DNA from: Acinetobacter chengduensis
GTDB lineage: Bacteria > Pseudomonadota > Gammaproteobacteria > Pseudomonadales > Moraxellaceae
DNA length: 64,000 nucleotides
Direction of reading: 5' to 3'
Assembly (NCBI RefSeq): GCF_003664645.1
Contig: NZ_RCHC01000002.1
Coordinates: forward strand, 62,001 to 126,000
Shown here: positions 20,018 to 29,618 of the stretch, one piece after another
Numbering within the stretch: the stretch's first letter is position 1
Layout: each line of letters begins with the position of its first letter
Translations under genes and position numbers: made by a program
Notes under the pieces: generated by a model
Database searches by the model: none
The model's input: only the letters and a program-made list of their open reading frames with translations
Told to the model about the DNA's origin: nothing

Positions 20018-21229
20018 CTATTCTTTTTTTAATTTGAGTAATAAACTTGAAAGGCTTCCAATAATTGCAAAAATAACAACTGGTATGATTGCTGCTGTCC
20101 ATCCAGAAAAACTAATTGCGAGACCTATAGCTAATGGTCCAATAACAAGTCCTAGGTAATTTCCTTGCATTACTAAACCAATGCAAAGTGATATCAGGTT
20201 TTTATCAGGAGAACTGAGTGGTGCTAAACTCACAATTGTAGCCGGTATGAGTCCACTTATTATTGAGAATAAAAAGCATAATAAAATTGCTAATATATTT
20301 GGTGTAAAAGGTAGGAATATTCCAATACCTAAAACTCCAATAAAAATATTAGAGAATATAATAATTTTTTTTGCTTCAATATCTCGATTGAGTAAAATTG
20401 ATGAACCAATATTTCCTACAATACTTGAAAGGATAACTGCTCCACAAACAACCCCAGATTGTGATGCAGATATTCCCATTCTGTTTATGAGGAATAATGG
20501 CAAAAATGTAAATACTGAGAAAAATATAATATTATAAGCTGCGAATGAAATTGCTAATAAAAAAGGGTTTCTAGATTTAAATACTTTTAAGATATCCTTT
20601 TTTAAGGATATATTTTTAGCGAAATTTGAATTATTTATCTCTGTGTTAGGAACTTTAAAGATAATAATAAATAGAATAAAAAAAGTTAGTCCAGCATTAA
20701 TTAACCACAAGCTTTGCCAACTATTTAAAAATGGACCTAGAAAAATTGAAATAGCAATACCAATCCCCATAAACATGCTCCAAAAACCAAATACAATATT
20801 GTATTTAGATTTTGGTGTTAAACGATTCAGTATAGATGGGGCTGACACTAAAACGAGTAAAAATCCCAAGCCTTCAATTACTCTTGTTGTAATTAGAAAA
20901 GAGAAATTTGTTGTTATAGCTCCAAGTAGACTACCTCCAGCTAAGATAGCTAGACCTATACAAAATAATCTTTTATCCCCCCATTTCTGAACTAAACTAC
21001 CTACGAATATTCCTCCAATCATACCAACAATCGAAAAAACAGACATAATCCAACTTAGTGAAGAAAGTGACCAATGATATAATTCATGCATTTGAGGAAT
21101 TGCAATTGAAGCTTTTCCGACATGCAATGCACAGATGATTCCTGCACAAATGATTAAAGCAATAGATAAATCATTTGAATCATCGGGAATTCTTTTTTTG
21201 TACATTTGGGACATTACTTGTGTATTCAT
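20018..21229 (-). CDS. MFS transporter, 12 TM (CynX/YfcJ-like)
   Basis: Major-facilitator protein of 403 residues with 12 hydrophobic segments. It contains GSLVQKWGDKRLFCIG (motif A loop between helices 2 and 3) and the helix-4 RVIEGLGFLLVLVSAPSI region typical of cyanate/nitroimidazole-type MFS proteins. AGGAA six bases before ATG supports the start. Divergent from a MarR gene with two matching operators between them, so an inducible efflux or uptake role is likely. The coding sequence is markedly more AT-rich (many AAT, ATA, TTA codons) than the core genes, suggesting transfer. Confidence 0.85.
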   Translation of the reverse strand: MNTQVMSQMYKKRIPDDSNDLSIALIICAGIICALHVGKASIAIPQMHELYHWSLSSLSWIMSVFSIVGMIGGIFVGSLVQKWGDKRLFCIGLAILAGGSLLGAITTNFSFLITTRVIEGLGFLLVLVSAPSILNRLTPKSKYNIVFGFWSMFMGIGIAISIFLGPFLNSWQSLWLINAGLTFFILFIIIFKVPNTEINNSNFAKNISLKKDILKVFKSRNPFLLAISFAAYNIIFFSVFTFLPLFLINRMGISASQSGVVCGAVILSSIVGNIGSSILLNRDIEAKKIIIFSNIFIGVLGIGIFLPFTPNILAILLCFLFSIISGLIPATIVSLAPLSSPDKNLISLCIGLVMQGNYLGLVIGPLAIGLAISFSGWTAAIIPVVIFAIIGSLSSLLLKLKKE

Positions 21230-21251
21230 TGATAATTCCTAAGGCAGATAC

Positions 21252-21285
21252 TTAGCTAGCTAATTAAATATATTTAGCTGGCTAA
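21252..21285. promoter_or_regulatory. Paired MarR-type operators, TTAGCTNGCTAA
   Basis: TTAGCTAGCTAA at 21252-21263 and TTAGCTGGCTAA at 21274-21285 are palindromes spaced 22 bp centre to centre (about two helical turns) and both are followed by TTAAA. They lie between the divergent MFS and MarR genes, overlapping the likely MFS promoter; TATAAT at 21325-21330 is a plausible -10 for marR. Confidence 0.72.
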
Positions 21286-21356
21286 TTAAAATCAATCATT
21301 AATTTCATCTTTAAAATATTTTGTTATAATTCAATTAATTAAATAGGAGTTAAAAA

Positions 21357-21836
21357 GTGCATCAAACAGCAAAAGAGAGTGAAATGAATGAACAAGATTT
21401 TGAAAAATTTATTTTTATTACTCACAAACTTTTTAAGGCAATGATGCGTGATCGAGGTTACTATGCACAAATGCGTTCCAAGCTATCTTTATCGCAGCTA
21501 AATTTGCTAGACGCGCTAGCCGATGAAGGTGTTTTAACAATTAGCCAAATTGCATCTTATGCAGGAATTGCTGTTCCAACAGCAACTAAAATGCTCAAAA
21601 TCTTAGAAAGTAAAGATATTGTAATTCGAAAAAAAAATATAAATGATGCCCGTAGTTGGTTAATAGAGTTAACGGATTATGGACTGCATTTAGTTAAGGA
21701 ACAGCGTAATGGTCTACGTGAAATACAATATAAACATTTTTCTAATTTAACTCCTGAACAAAGAGTTAATTTTCTTAATGTATTACAGCAAATGTCTGAT
21801 ACTTTAATTCCTTGGTTTGATTTAGATAAAAGTTAA
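21357..21836 (+). CDS. MarR-family transcriptional regulator
   Basis: Winged-helix dimeric repressor, 159 residues. The DNA-binding core is at about residues 45-105: LSLSQLNLLDALADEG, LTISQIASYAGIAVPTATKMLKILE (recognition helix) and the wing KKNINDARSWLIELT. A GTG start is chosen because GGAG lies seven bases upstream; an ATG nine codons later has no such site. It is divergent from the MFS gene and presumably represses it and itself through the two palindromes in between, released by the transported compound. Confidence 0.86.
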   Translation: MHQTAKESEMNEQDFEKFIFITHKLFKAMMRDRGYYAQMRSKLSLSQLNLLDALADEGVLTISQIASYAGIAVPTATKMLKILESKDIVIRKKNINDARSWLIELTDYGLHLVKEQRNGLREIQYKHFSNLTPEQRVNFLNVLQQMSDTLIPWFDLDKS

Positions 21837-22340
21837 TAAAATGATAATTTATGAATATTAAATTAGGTTATATAACTATGGTTACTAGGTGAATTATTTT
21901 TAATGTTTTTATTGATGATTTATTTGATTTTTTAGAGTTTAAAGTACTAGAGAAACTTTATTTTTCTACTGTACTACCTAAAAATAATCAGGTCTTTGAT
22001 GGGAGGTATGAGGTTTATCACAGCATATCTATTGATTGTACTAATCTTGATGAAAATGTAGTGAACTGAGTAAATGTAAAACAGTCTATATTTAAAATTT
22101 ATAGCAATCAATTTGTCTTATTAAGCCTCATATTGTTTCAATGAAGACAAAGCCTAATTTACTTTGCCTAAGACTATAAATAGCTCCTCTAGTTTAAACA
22201 GGAGCTATTTATTGGAATGATGAAGCTTTAGTCAGTGGTATGATTATGTGCGGAAGATAGTTCAGCATACCAGCTGACATGATATCTATTTACTAATTGT
22301 CTAAACAAATATAAAGGATTTTATTTAAAAAGGGGCTGGC
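21837..22340. other. AT-rich intergenic region with a possible gene remnant
   Basis: From 21892 to 22070 a plus-strand frame stays open for about 59 codons without a start codon (it reads DDLFDFLEFKVLEKLYFST and onward to TGA at 22068), and continues past that stop for another 25 codons. It could be a decayed gene; I do not recognise the family. A hairpin with 11-bp arms (22178-22188, 22200-22210) resembles a terminator. The rest shows nothing. Confidence 0.35.
22178..22210. terminator. Hairpin, possible bidirectional terminator
   Basis: AAATAGCTCCT / AGGAGCTATTT arms with an 11-nt loop; runs of A and T at the ends are short. It lies between the MarR gene and the FAH gene, which converge. 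Confidence 0.5.
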
Positions 22341-23192
22341 TTATTTTACATGAATTTTGAGTTGCCCTAATTTATCTATCTGCGCTGTGATCAGATCTCC
22401 AGACTGAATTATTCCGACACCTGCGGGTGTCCCTGTATAAAGTAAATCCCCTGGGTATAATGTATAGAACTTACTAGCAAATTCGATCAGTTCAGGAATA
22501 TTCATAATGAGATTTTGTGTATTGGCGTGTTGTCGTAATTCACCATTTACATAGAGTTTGAGTTCTAGGTTATGAGGATTAGGAATTTCATCTGCCGTGA
22601 CTAAATATGGACCGAGCACGGAATAACTATCCAAAGATTTCCGAAGACTTCTTTCTTCTGGGCCTCGAATTGTCATATCTAGCCCTATGGAATAACCGGC
22701 GATATATTCTAGTGCATTTTCAGCCTTTATATTTTTAGCCGTTTTACCCATAATGACAACTAACTCAATTTCATGGTCTGTACGTCGATCTGCAAATCCA
22801 ATTTCGATTGATTTATTCATCCCGATGAGTGAACTGGTACTTTTTAGAAATAGCCCTGATTCTTGAATCTTTTTTACATGATTTTTAGGGAAGGTTACCT
22901 CATCAGCAGCAGCTTCATCAAAATGTGCTTGATAATTCACTGGTGCTGCAATAATTTTACCTGGGTTTAATACGGGTGAAAGCAGATTAATGTTTTCGAT
23001 CTGATAAATAACAGTATCTTCCTTTGCTTTTAAAATTTGAGCTTTTAGAGAGTCCAGAGAAGCAATAAGAAGGTCGTATGTAGGAAAGGGGTAAGTCTGT
23101 TTTGGCAGTTGCTCTAAAATTGGGCTGATATCATATACTTTCGTTTCTTCAATCAAGCCCAATCTATTTTCGTTAAACATGCATAATTTCAC
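22341..23192 (-). CDS. Fumarylacetoacetate hydrolase (FAH) family protein
   Basis: FAH-fold hydrolase/decarboxylase of 283 residues. Motifs: ILSPVLNPGKIIAAPVNY region, DHEIELVVIMGK at about 140-151 (metal-binding acidic residues), LDMTIRGPEER, LGPYLVTADEIP, and the terminal PGDLLYTGTPAGVGI. GTG start with GGAG six bases upstream. Members hydrolyse or decarboxylate ring-fission products, so it may handle a product or a side branch of the adjacent mhp pathway, but a terminator at 23264-23293 separates it from that operon. Exact reaction unknown. Confidence 0.82.
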   Translation of the reverse strand: MKLCMFNENRLGLIEETKVYDISPILEQLPKQTYPFPTYDLLIASLDSLKAQILKAKEDTVIYQIENINLLSPVLNPGKIIAAPVNYQAHFDEAAADEVTFPKNHVKKIQESGLFLKSTSSLIGMNKSIEIGFADRRTDHEIELVVIMGKTAKNIKAENALEYIAGYSIGLDMTIRGPEERSLRKSLDSYSVLGPYLVTADEIPNPHNLELKLYVNGELRQHANTQNLIMNIPELIEFASKFYTLYPGDLLYTGTPAGVGIIQSGDLITAQIDKLGQLKIHVK

Positions 23193-23263
23193 TCGAATCT
23201 CCGTATTTGAGCTTATTCATATTGTTGAATTTTCTGGGTTTTAATCTATAAATTTTGAAATTT

Positions 23264-23293
23264 TAAAATGCTGGCAGGGAAACCAGCATTTTA
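23264..23293 (-). terminator. Terminator at the end of the mhp operon
   Basis: AAAATGCTGG / CCAGCATTTT stem with loop CAGGGAAA, just after mhpE on the minus strand. Confidence 0.78.
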
Positions 23294-23315
23294 TTAGTGG
23301 GGAAAATTTTTAAAT

Positions 23316-24323
23316 TTATTTTTGGTTTAATAAATCTAAAGCCACATCGACAATCATATCTTCCTGTCCACCAACCATACGGCGTTTACCGAGTTCAACT
23401 AAAATATCAACGGTTTTCAGTCCATATTTTTGTGCTGCACGTTCAGAATGACGTAAGAAGCTTGAATAAACCCCTGCATAACCCAGTGCTAAAGTTTCAC
23501 GGTCTACACGAACAGGGCGATCTTGCAATGGACGAACAATGTCATCGGCAGCATCCATCAAAGCATATAAATCCGTACCATGTTGCCAGCCCATTTTATC
23601 GAAAGCTGCAATACATACTTCAAGGGGGGCATTGCCTGCACCTGCGCCCATGCCTGCCAAACTTGCATCGACACGATCACAACCTTCTTCAACTGCGACA
23701 ATTGAATTTGCGACACCAAGACTTAAATTATGATGAGCATGTATACCCGTTTGCGTTGTAGGGTCCAGTACATCTTTTACTGCACGGAAACGATCTCGAA
23801 TATCATTCATATTCATCGCACCGCCTGAGTCCACAACATAAATACAAGTTGCGCCATAACTTTCCATAAGCTTAGCTTGTTGTGCTAAACCTTGTGGACT
23901 GATCAAATGGCTCATCATTAAAAAGCCAACGGTATCCATACCAAGTTGGCGTGCATATTCTATATGCTGTTTTGATACATCTGCTTCTGTACAATGAGTT
24001 GCAACACGGACAATACGAGCACCTGCATTATAGGCATTTTTTAAATCATGTACTGTGCCAATGCCTGGAAGTAATAAGGTCGCAATTTGTGAATGTTCAA
24101 TCACATCTGCAACTGCTTCAATCCACTCTAAATCGGTATGTGCACCAAAGCCATAGTTAAAGCTTGAACCTTGTAAACCATCACCATGTGCTACTTCTAT
24201 TGAATCGACTTTGGCATGATCTAGTGCACGTGCTATATCCTGTACATTTTGAATAGAGTATTGATGTCCAACGGCATGACTACCATCACGTAGCGTAACG
24301 TCAGAAATATAAATTTTTTTCAT
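23316..24323 (-). CDS. mhpE: 4-hydroxy-2-oxovalerate aldolase
   Basis: Class II pyruvate aldolase (DRE-TIM family) that splits 4-hydroxy-2-oxovalerate to pyruvate and acetaldehyde, and channels the latter to MhpF. The N-terminus [21 protein letters not shown] holds the DxTLRDG metal/substrate motif; [15 protein letters not shown] supplies the metal histidines. I prefer the ATG at 24323 (335 residues, normal length) to an upstream in-frame ATG at 24365, which would overlap mhpF by 23 bp and add an unrelated 14-residue leader. Last gene of the operon. Confidence 0.95.
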   Translation of the reverse strand: MKKIYISDVTLRDGSHAVGHQYSIQNVQDIARALDHAKVDSIEVAHGDGLQGSSFNYGFGAHTDLEWIEAVADVIEHSQIATLLLPGIGTVHDLKNAYNAGARIVRVATHCTEADVSKQHIEYARQLGMDTVGFLMMSHLISPQGLAQQAKLMESYGATCIYVVDSGGAMNMNDIRDRFRAVKDVLDPTTQTGIHAHHNLSLGVANSIVAVEEGCDRVDASLAGMGAGAGNAPLEVCIAAFDKMGWQHGTDLYALMDAADDIVRPLQDRPVRVDRETLALGYAGVYSSFLRHSERAAQKYGLKTVDILVELGKRRMVGGQEDMIVDVALDLLNQK

Positions 24324-24342
24324 TGTTCTGCTCACTTTAGGT

Positions 24343-25269
24343 TTAGACTGCAATGGTTTGGGCAATACGTTCAGCTGTCGCTAAGGCTGCAGACGTCATA
24401 ATGTCTAAATTGCCCGCATAGGCAGGTAGATAATGCGCGGCACCCTCGACTTCTAAGAAGATAGTCGTTTTCAGGCCACTTATTTTGCCTAAGCCCGCAA
24501 TATGCAAATTTTTTACGTGATCAAACTGAACATCTTGTTTTAAACGGTAGCCTGGAACATAACTGTTGACGGCATCAACCATATTTTTTACAGAGGTCGC
24601 AATTGCAGTTTCATCGGCAAGATCAGATAACACATACACGGTGTCACGCATGATCAATGGTGGTTCAGCAGGATTCAGTACAATAATGGCTTTGCCTTTA
24701 CTTGCCCCGCCCACAACTTCTAAAGCAGTTGATGTTGTTTCAGTGAATTCATCAATATTGGCACGGGTTCCAGGACCAGCTGACTTACTCGAAATAGAGG
24801 CAATAATTTCGGCATAATGCACTTTTACAATTTTTGAAACAGCAGCCACCATTGGAATAGTCGCTTGTCCACCGCAGGTCACCATGTTGACATTGTTTTG
24901 AGAGAGATTTTCTTCAAGATTTACGACAGGAACACAGTAGGGACCAATAGCTGCTGGGGTTAAATCCACCATTTTAATATTGGGCTTATGTTCTCGTAAA
25001 AATTGATCATTGTAGCGATGTGCATTGGCAGAGGTTGCATCAAAAACAATTTCAATCTCCGCAAACTCGGGCAATTTCACTAATCCTTCAACACCTTCAT
25101 GGGTTACTGCAACCCCCATGCGTTGGGCACGTGCTAAACCATCAGAATTTGGGTCGATTCCAACCATTGTTGCTATTTCAATATGTTTGGCATTGCGTAG
25201 AATTTTAATCATCAGGTCCGTACCAATATTGCCTGAGCCGATAATCGCTGCTTTAATTTTTTTACTCAT
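24343..25269 (-). CDS. mhpF: Acetaldehyde dehydrogenase (acylating)
   Basis: NAD- and CoA-dependent oxidation of acetaldehyde to acetyl-CoA, partner of the MhpE aldolase. The 308-residue protein has the Rossmann motif [10 protein letters not shown] at residues 10-19 and the catalytic cysteine in [12 protein letters not shown] at about residue 130. Length is standard. It lies between mhpD and mhpE, as the order D-F-E in E. coli. The ribosome-binding site is weak. Confidence 0.95.
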   Translation of the reverse strand: MSKKIKAAIIGSGNIGTDLMIKILRNAKHIEIATMVGIDPNSDGLARAQRMGVAVTHEGVEGLVKLPEFAEIEIVFDATSANAHRYNDQFLREHKPNIKMVDLTPAAIGPYCVPVVNLEENLSQNNVNMVTCGGQATIPMVAAVSKIVKVHYAEIIASISSKSAGPGTRANIDEFTETTSTALEVVGGASKGKAIIVLNPAEPPLIMRDTVYVLSDLADETAIATSVKNMVDAVNSYVPGYRLKQDVQFDHVKNLHIAGLGKISGLKTTIFLEVEGAAHYLPAYAGNLDIMTSAALATAERIAQTIAV

Positions 25270-25330
25270 TTTTATTTACTCAAAATGATTTAATCAAGGA
25301 AATGACTTAAAGTAGAGGGGGAGTCAGACC

Positions 25331-26134
25331 TTAGTCAGGCTTGCTGAATGACACCGCTACACGACCAATATTGGAGATGACGGCTTCAAATTGATCACCA
25401 GCCTTGACGTTTGCCATCGGTCCAAGCGCACCAGTTAAAATAATATCGCCTGCTTTTAATGGTTCACCTAAAGCCACCATTTTTTGAGCTAACCATACGG
25501 CTGCATTTAAAGGATGGCCTAAGCATTCGGCACCACTGCCACTCGATACCGTTTCACCATTGCAACTCATATTCATGGTCGCTTGACGTAGGTCCAATCC
25601 ATCAATGCGCTGAGCAGGTGTTCCTAAAACAAAACATCCACTTGAGGCATTATCAGCAACAGTATCGACAAAACTGATTTTCCAATTTTCTATGCGACTA
25701 CCGACAATTTCTAAAGCCGGCATGACCCATTCCACTGCAGAAATCAGTTCTGCTAAGGTTAAATCGGCTTGGGTTAAATCTTTACTCAGTACTAAGGCAA
25801 TTTCAGCCTCAATTTTGGGTTGTAACACACGTTCAAAAGGAACGATTTCATTATCGCCATAACACATATCGGCATACAGTGTGCCAAAATCAGGCTGATT
25901 AACACCGAGTTGTGCTTGCACTTTAGGATTCGTCAGTCCAATTTTTCGGCCTACAACACGACGTCCTTGTACACACGCATGTGCGACATTGAGTCGTTGA
26001 ATCGTGTATGCTGCTTCAGCATTGTCGATGCCGATCTGTTGACAGAGAGGGGCAATAGCAATGCCGGTTGACTCAGCTTGACGTAGCGCCAAAGCTAATC
26101 CTTCTAAGCGCGTTTCTATATCTGATGAGTTCAT
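25331..26134 (-). CDS. mhpD: 2-keto-4-pentenoate hydratase
   Basis: Hydrates 2-hydroxypenta-2,4-dienoate to 4-hydroxy-2-oxovalerate, the step after C-C hydrolysis. FAH-fold, 267 residues. Motifs: [36 protein letters not shown] (metal acidic residues) and [15 protein letters not shown] near the end. Start choice: AAGGA seven bases before the ATG at 26134 favours this codon; the frame continues upstream to 26182, but those codons lie inside the terminator hairpin that follows mhpC. Confidence 0.93.
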   Translation of the reverse strand: MNSSDIETRLEGLALALRQAESTGIAIAPLCQQIGIDNAEAAYTIQRLNVAHACVQGRRVVGRKIGLTNPKVQAQLGVNQPDFGTLYADMCYGDNEIVPFERVLQPKIEAEIALVLSKDLTQADLTLAELISAVEWVMPALEIVGSRIENWKISFVDTVADNASSGCFVLGTPAQRIDGLDLRQATMNMSCNGETVSSGSGAECLGHPLNAAVWLAQKMVALGEPLKAGDIILTGALGPMANVKAGDQFEAVISNIGRVAVSFSKPD

Positions 26135-26150
26135 TTTCATATCCTTTGAA

Positions 26151-26189
26151 ATGAAAAAGCCCCGCATGAGCTTATGGCTCATCGGGGCT
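26151..26189 (-). terminator. Terminator-like hairpin between mhpC and mhpD
   Basis: AGCCCCG at 26158-26164 pairs with CGGGGCT at 26183-26189, and ATGAGC with GCTCAT inside it; loop of five. On the minus strand it is followed by CTTTTTCAT. It begins six bases after the mhpC stop and ends 17 bases before the mhpD start, so the catabolic operon is interrupted by a strong partial terminator. Confidence 0.8.
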
Positions 26190-26194
26190 GGACA

Positions 26195-27037
26195 TTATTG
26201 TTTCAAGAATTGGATAACAAGACTATTAAACTCATCTGCATGTTCAATCATCGCCCAGTGACCACATTGGTTAATCAGCACTAAACGTGAATTCGGTACA
26301 TTTGCTGTCAGTAATAATGAAGTTTCATACGATACAACACGGTCATCACGTCCATGAATAAACATTGATGGCACTTTAATATCACGTAATTTTGTAACAT
26401 CAACCCATTTTGGTAATGGTGCGCCATGCGGTAATCCTGCGACATAATTTTTCAAATGTTCAGGGCGAGCAAGTGCAGCATCTGAACGAGCTTTACATAA
26501 TTCAGGGGTTGCAAAACGTGCTTTGTCAAAGCACATAATTTCCACTAAGCGTTGCATATTTTCAGGGCTAGCATCTTGATAGGCTTTAATGAGGACTTTT
26601 AAACCTTCTGATGGACCGTCCCCTGCACCAAATAAAGTTGGGAATTTACCTACAGGAGGGCCCATGGTAATCAAATGGCTAATACGGTCAGGATATTCAG
26701 TGGCTAAACGTAATGAAGTTTGTCCACCCATCGAGTTCCCAATAAACGCTGCTTTTTCAATACCTACAGCATCCATGAATTGGATTACAGCATCGACATG
26801 ATCGAGTTGGTCGACGGTTGCTGCATCTGACTCACCCCAACCAGGCATGTCGACTGCATAAACGTGAAAATGATCAGCTAATGCACCGATATTGCCAGAG
26901 AAATTACTCCAACCTGTCGCACCTGGACCACTGCCGTGTAACATAATCACTGGAAGACCTTCACCTGCTTCGTAATAACGCAGTTTCCAATCTTTGGTTT
27001 GAATATCGCGTGAAATGCTATCTTGTGTAATTTGCAT
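26195..27037 (-). CDS. mhpC: Meta-cleavage product C-C hydrolase (alpha/beta hydrolase)
   Basis: Hydrolyses the ring-fission product (2-hydroxy-6-oxonona-2,4-dienedioate for the 3-hydroxyphenylpropionate route) to 2-hydroxypentadienoate and succinate. 280 residues with the oxyanion-hole stretch GSGPGATGWSNF at about 35-46, the nucleophile elbow GNSMGG (Ser about 107), an acid in HGRDDRVV and the catalytic His in NQCGHWAMIEHADEF. The lid and length fit MhpC/BphD enzymes. Upstream of mhpD, downstream of the extradiol dioxygenase. Confidence 0.93.
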   Translation of the reverse strand: MQITQDSISRDIQTKDWKLRYYEAGEGLPVIMLHGSGPGATGWSNFSGNIGALADHFHVYAVDMPGWGESDAATVDQLDHVDAVIQFMDAVGIEKAAFIGNSMGGQTSLRLATEYPDRISHLITMGPPVGKFPTLFGAGDGPSEGLKVLIKAYQDASPENMQRLVEIMCFDKARFATPELCKARSDAALARPEHLKNYVAGLPHGAPLPKWVDVTKLRDIKVPSMFIHGRDDRVVSYETSLLLTANVPNSRLVLINQCGHWAMIEHADEFNSLVIQFLKQ

Positions 27038-27074
27038 GAGCTGTATTCCTTAAATCTAAATTCTTTAATCAATA

Positions 27075-27989
27075 TTAATGTTGAGAGGTCATGGAAAGTT
27101 TTTCTGCCACAACATGGCCTGGGCGATGTCCCCATGAACTTAATTGTTCAAGATGTTGTACTTGCCACGTTTTCTCATCAATGACTAAGCCACCCCAGCC
27201 AAATTCGATGCTGAACAGAGAAGGGGTGCGAACATAAAAGCTAAACATTTGGTCATTCGGGTGCATGCCAAGAGTCATCTCGAACTCACAACCAGCATCC
27301 ATGCAACGGTCAAAGGCTAAGCCAACATCACTCATGTCAGAGACTTCAATCATGAAATGGTGCATCTTCATCGGGATTGGCATATTGGCCAGTGCTAAAG
27401 AATGGTGACGACCATTGCAATGTAAAAATGCAACTGATGCCACAATGCCTGGTGCCATTTCTTGATCAATCACATCGGTGAGCTTAAAACCGAGCAAGCC
27501 ATACCAATCCATTATTTTTTTTCGGTCTACACCTTGCTCAACCAAGACTTGATGCCCAGCACCGCCTTGACCTGTCACAAATGGTGAGCGAAGGACTTTA
27601 GATTGAAACGGGGTGTCAGCATCTTTAAGTCCACACACTAATTCAACGCAGTTCCCTAAAGGGTCAAGCGTAGTATAGATGTGTTCAACTTGACGCTCAG
27701 CAGCTAGGTTTGCATCTCCTTCGAGTACTGTGATGTTGTGATCACGTAGATTTTGCACCAATGATTTGAGTGCACTTTCATCCTGACAGGCAAAACCTGT
27801 AAATGCGTGCCCCTTACTGTCATCTAGTTGAATAATCCAGCGATATGCTTTTTCATCCATGCGTAAAAGAAGTTGTTGGCCTGTTTTTTTGGCTAATTGC
27901 AAACCGAGTAAATCAACCGCAAATTTTTCCCATTCAGATAAATTCGTAGTATTGACGCCTAAATAGGCAAGTTCAGTGATGTGACTCAT
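27075..27989 (-). CDS. Type I (VOC) extradiol ring-cleavage dioxygenase
   Basis: Fe(II) dioxygenase that opens a catechol ring next to the two hydroxyls; in this operon the substrate should be 3-(2,3-dihydroxyphenyl)propionate. The 304-residue protein is a two-domain VOC enzyme like BphC: iron ligands His146 (GAGHQVLV), His210 or 211 (MKMHHFMIEV) and Glu262 (FSIEFGWGG), plus NGRHHSLAL for the catalytic histidine. Classical E. coli MhpB belongs to the unrelated LigB-type class, so this is a functional replacement; I leave the symbol empty for that reason. Two paralogous halves of about 140 residues; AAAGGA precedes the ATG. Confidence 0.9.
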   Translation of the reverse strand: MSHITELAYLGVNTTNLSEWEKFAVDLLGLQLAKKTGQQLLLRMDEKAYRWIIQLDDSKGHAFTGFACQDESALKSLVQNLRDHNITVLEGDANLAAERQVEHIYTTLDPLGNCVELVCGLKDADTPFQSKVLRSPFVTGQGGAGHQVLVEQGVDRKKIMDWYGLLGFKLTDVIDQEMAPGIVASVAFLHCNGRHHSLALANMPIPMKMHHFMIEVSDMSDVGLAFDRCMDAGCEFEMTLGMHPNDQMFSFYVRTPSLFSIEFGWGGLVIDEKTWQVQHLEQLSSWGHRPGHVVAEKLSMTSQH

Positions 27990-28013
27990 AACAAATTCCT
28001 TTTGTTTTGGTGC

Positions 28014-29576
28014 TTAGTTCAACGATGGGACTGCTAAACCATGGACATCATTTGCTGCAACAAATTTATCTGGGCGAATCGCAATGACTTTTGCACCGTA
28101 GCGTTCCATCCAAGGTAAAATACCTTGCCCAATGTCCACCAATTCATCGGCATCTTCGGTATGTTTGTCTTTGGGGCGTAAAGTGATGTAACTGGTATTT
28201 AAAGCATCCCAATCTACTTTTTCTTGTTCGGTTAAGAATGAACGAGGGTCACAGTCTGCACCTAAGAGTACAAAGCCTTTATTTAGAATTTCATCCAAAC
28301 GACCTATTTTACCCATAGCAGTACCTATGATCGGTTGTGGGACCATACGACCGACAATACTTGCATCGGCAATTTCACCACGTAACCAGCCAGCAACCAT
28401 GACTGGTGGGGAAATCAGCGCAGGTTCATGAGGTGTTACCGTATTTTCAGGCACAGCATTCATCGCCGCAATTTCTTCTTCTGTCGCTTCTTGTTTAATG
28501 ACACGACCAAGCCCCACTGCTAAATTAGTGAAAAATTCGACGTTTGGACGGCGTTCAGTTTCATAAGTATCCAGCCATGCTTCAGGTAACTCACCATGAA
28601 TCACTTTGGCAAGTTTCCAACCTAAGTTATACCCATCACGCATGCCTGATTGCATACCTGCACCTGCCCAAGGTGGCATCAAATGACACGCATCACCTGC
28701 AAGGAATACTCGATCAGAGCGCCATGTTTCTGCCATACGGACATGGTGGCGATAGAAAGCCCATTGGTGAATTTCGATATCTTTTTCGTCATGTCCTAAG
28801 GCTTTGAGGAGTGGCCATACTTTTTCATTGCTATCAAAATCTTCGGCAGTTTCACCAGGTTTGAGTGGAATTTCCCAACGATGATTTCCGGCGGACAATG
28901 CTATATCTACAACTGGACGTTCTTTGTCAGTCCAGAAAGTTAGTAGATCACGATCAGGCCACCAACGTTTTACACGACAGTCAATAACAATCCATACTTG
29001 TTCAAGCGTGTCGCCTTGCATTTGGATATCCAACATGCTTCTACTCGGGCTTGAACCACCATCTGCAGCAATAGCATATTTGGCACGAATAGTTTTAATA
29101 ACACCTGTATCCACGCAACGAGAAGTCACAGTGACGCCATGCTCATCCTGTTCAATATTGGCAACTTCTTCGCCATAATTTACCTGTAAATGGTCTTGAT
29201 ATTTTGCGGCACACTCACGCAGTTTTGATTCCATAATTGGTTGATAGATATTGAAAAATCGTGGTGTGATGCCTAATGTTGAATGTGGGTGTTCAACACG
29301 CATAACTTCTTGGCCACCATAAGTTAACCAACGCAAGGCACGTTGTGGCTCAATCACACGTGTTACATCTTGATCTACACCTAAATCTTGAAAAATACGC
29401 ATCGTCCAATCATTAACAGTCACTGCACGTGCACGGGGATAAATAGATTTTTCACGCTCAAGAGCGGTGACTTTTATGCCATTTTTTGCAAGTGTTAGTG
29501 CACTAATAATACCTGTGGGACCGTAGCCAATAATTACAACATCTGTGTCGTATTGAGGGGATGCGTCTTGCATCAT
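28014..29576 (-). CDS. mhpA: 3-(3-hydroxyphenyl)propionate hydroxylase (FAD monooxygenase)
   Basis: Flavin aromatic hydroxylase that adds the second ortho hydroxyl, NADH-dependent. GYGPTGI at about residues 18-24 is the FAD ADP-binding loop, and DRVFLAGDACHLMPPWAGAGMQSGMRDG at about 285-312 holds the FAD/ribityl GD motif of the MhpA/PheA group. The N-terminal region, C-terminal thioredoxin-like tail and 520-residue length fit MhpA. I use the third codon of the longest frame (ATG 29576) since AAGGAG lies six bases before it. First gene of the operon, so dioxygenase, hydrolase, hydratase, dehydrogenase and aldolase follow in pathway order. Confidence 0.92.
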   Translation of the reverse strand: MMQDASPQYDTDVVIIGYGPTGIISALTLAKNGIKVTALEREKSIYPRARAVTVNDWTMRIFQDLGVDQDVTRVIEPQRALRWLTYGGQEVMRVEHPHSTLGITPRFFNIYQPIMESKLRECAAKYQDHLQVNYGEEVANIEQDEHGVTVTSRCVDTGVIKTIRAKYAIAADGGSSPSRSMLDIQMQGDTLEQVWIVIDCRVKRWWPDRDLLTFWTDKERPVVDIALSAGNHRWEIPLKPGETAEDFDSNEKVWPLLKALGHDEKDIEIHQWAFYRHHVRMAETWRSDRVFLAGDACHLMPPWAGAGMQSGMRDGYNLGWKLAKVIHGELPEAWLDTYETERRPNVEFFTNLAVGLGRVIKQEATEEEIAAMNAVPENTVTPHEPALISPPVMVAGWLRGEIADASIVGRMVPQPIIGTAMGKIGRLDEILNKGFVLLGADCDPRSFLTEQEKVDWDALNTSYITLRPKDKHTEDADELVDIGQGILPWMERYGAKVIAIRPDKFVAANDVHGLAVPSLN

Positions 29577-29602
29577 ATCCATCTCCTTGAACTTTTATGT
29601 TT

Positions 29603-29618
29603 TGGACCTATTGGTCCA
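29603..29618. promoter_or_regulatory. Palindromic operator at the mhp promoter
   Basis: TGGACC-TATT-GGTCCA, a perfect 6-bp inverted repeat 27 bp upstream of mhpA. On the minus strand a -10-like TTATAC lies about seven bases upstream of it, so it would cover the transcription start. Fits repression, probably by the adjacent TetR regulator. Confidence 0.6.

Noticed and set aside
27075..27989. Calling the dioxygenase mhpB
   Set aside because: Its ligand pattern is that of VOC type I enzymes, unrelated in structure to LigB-type MhpB.
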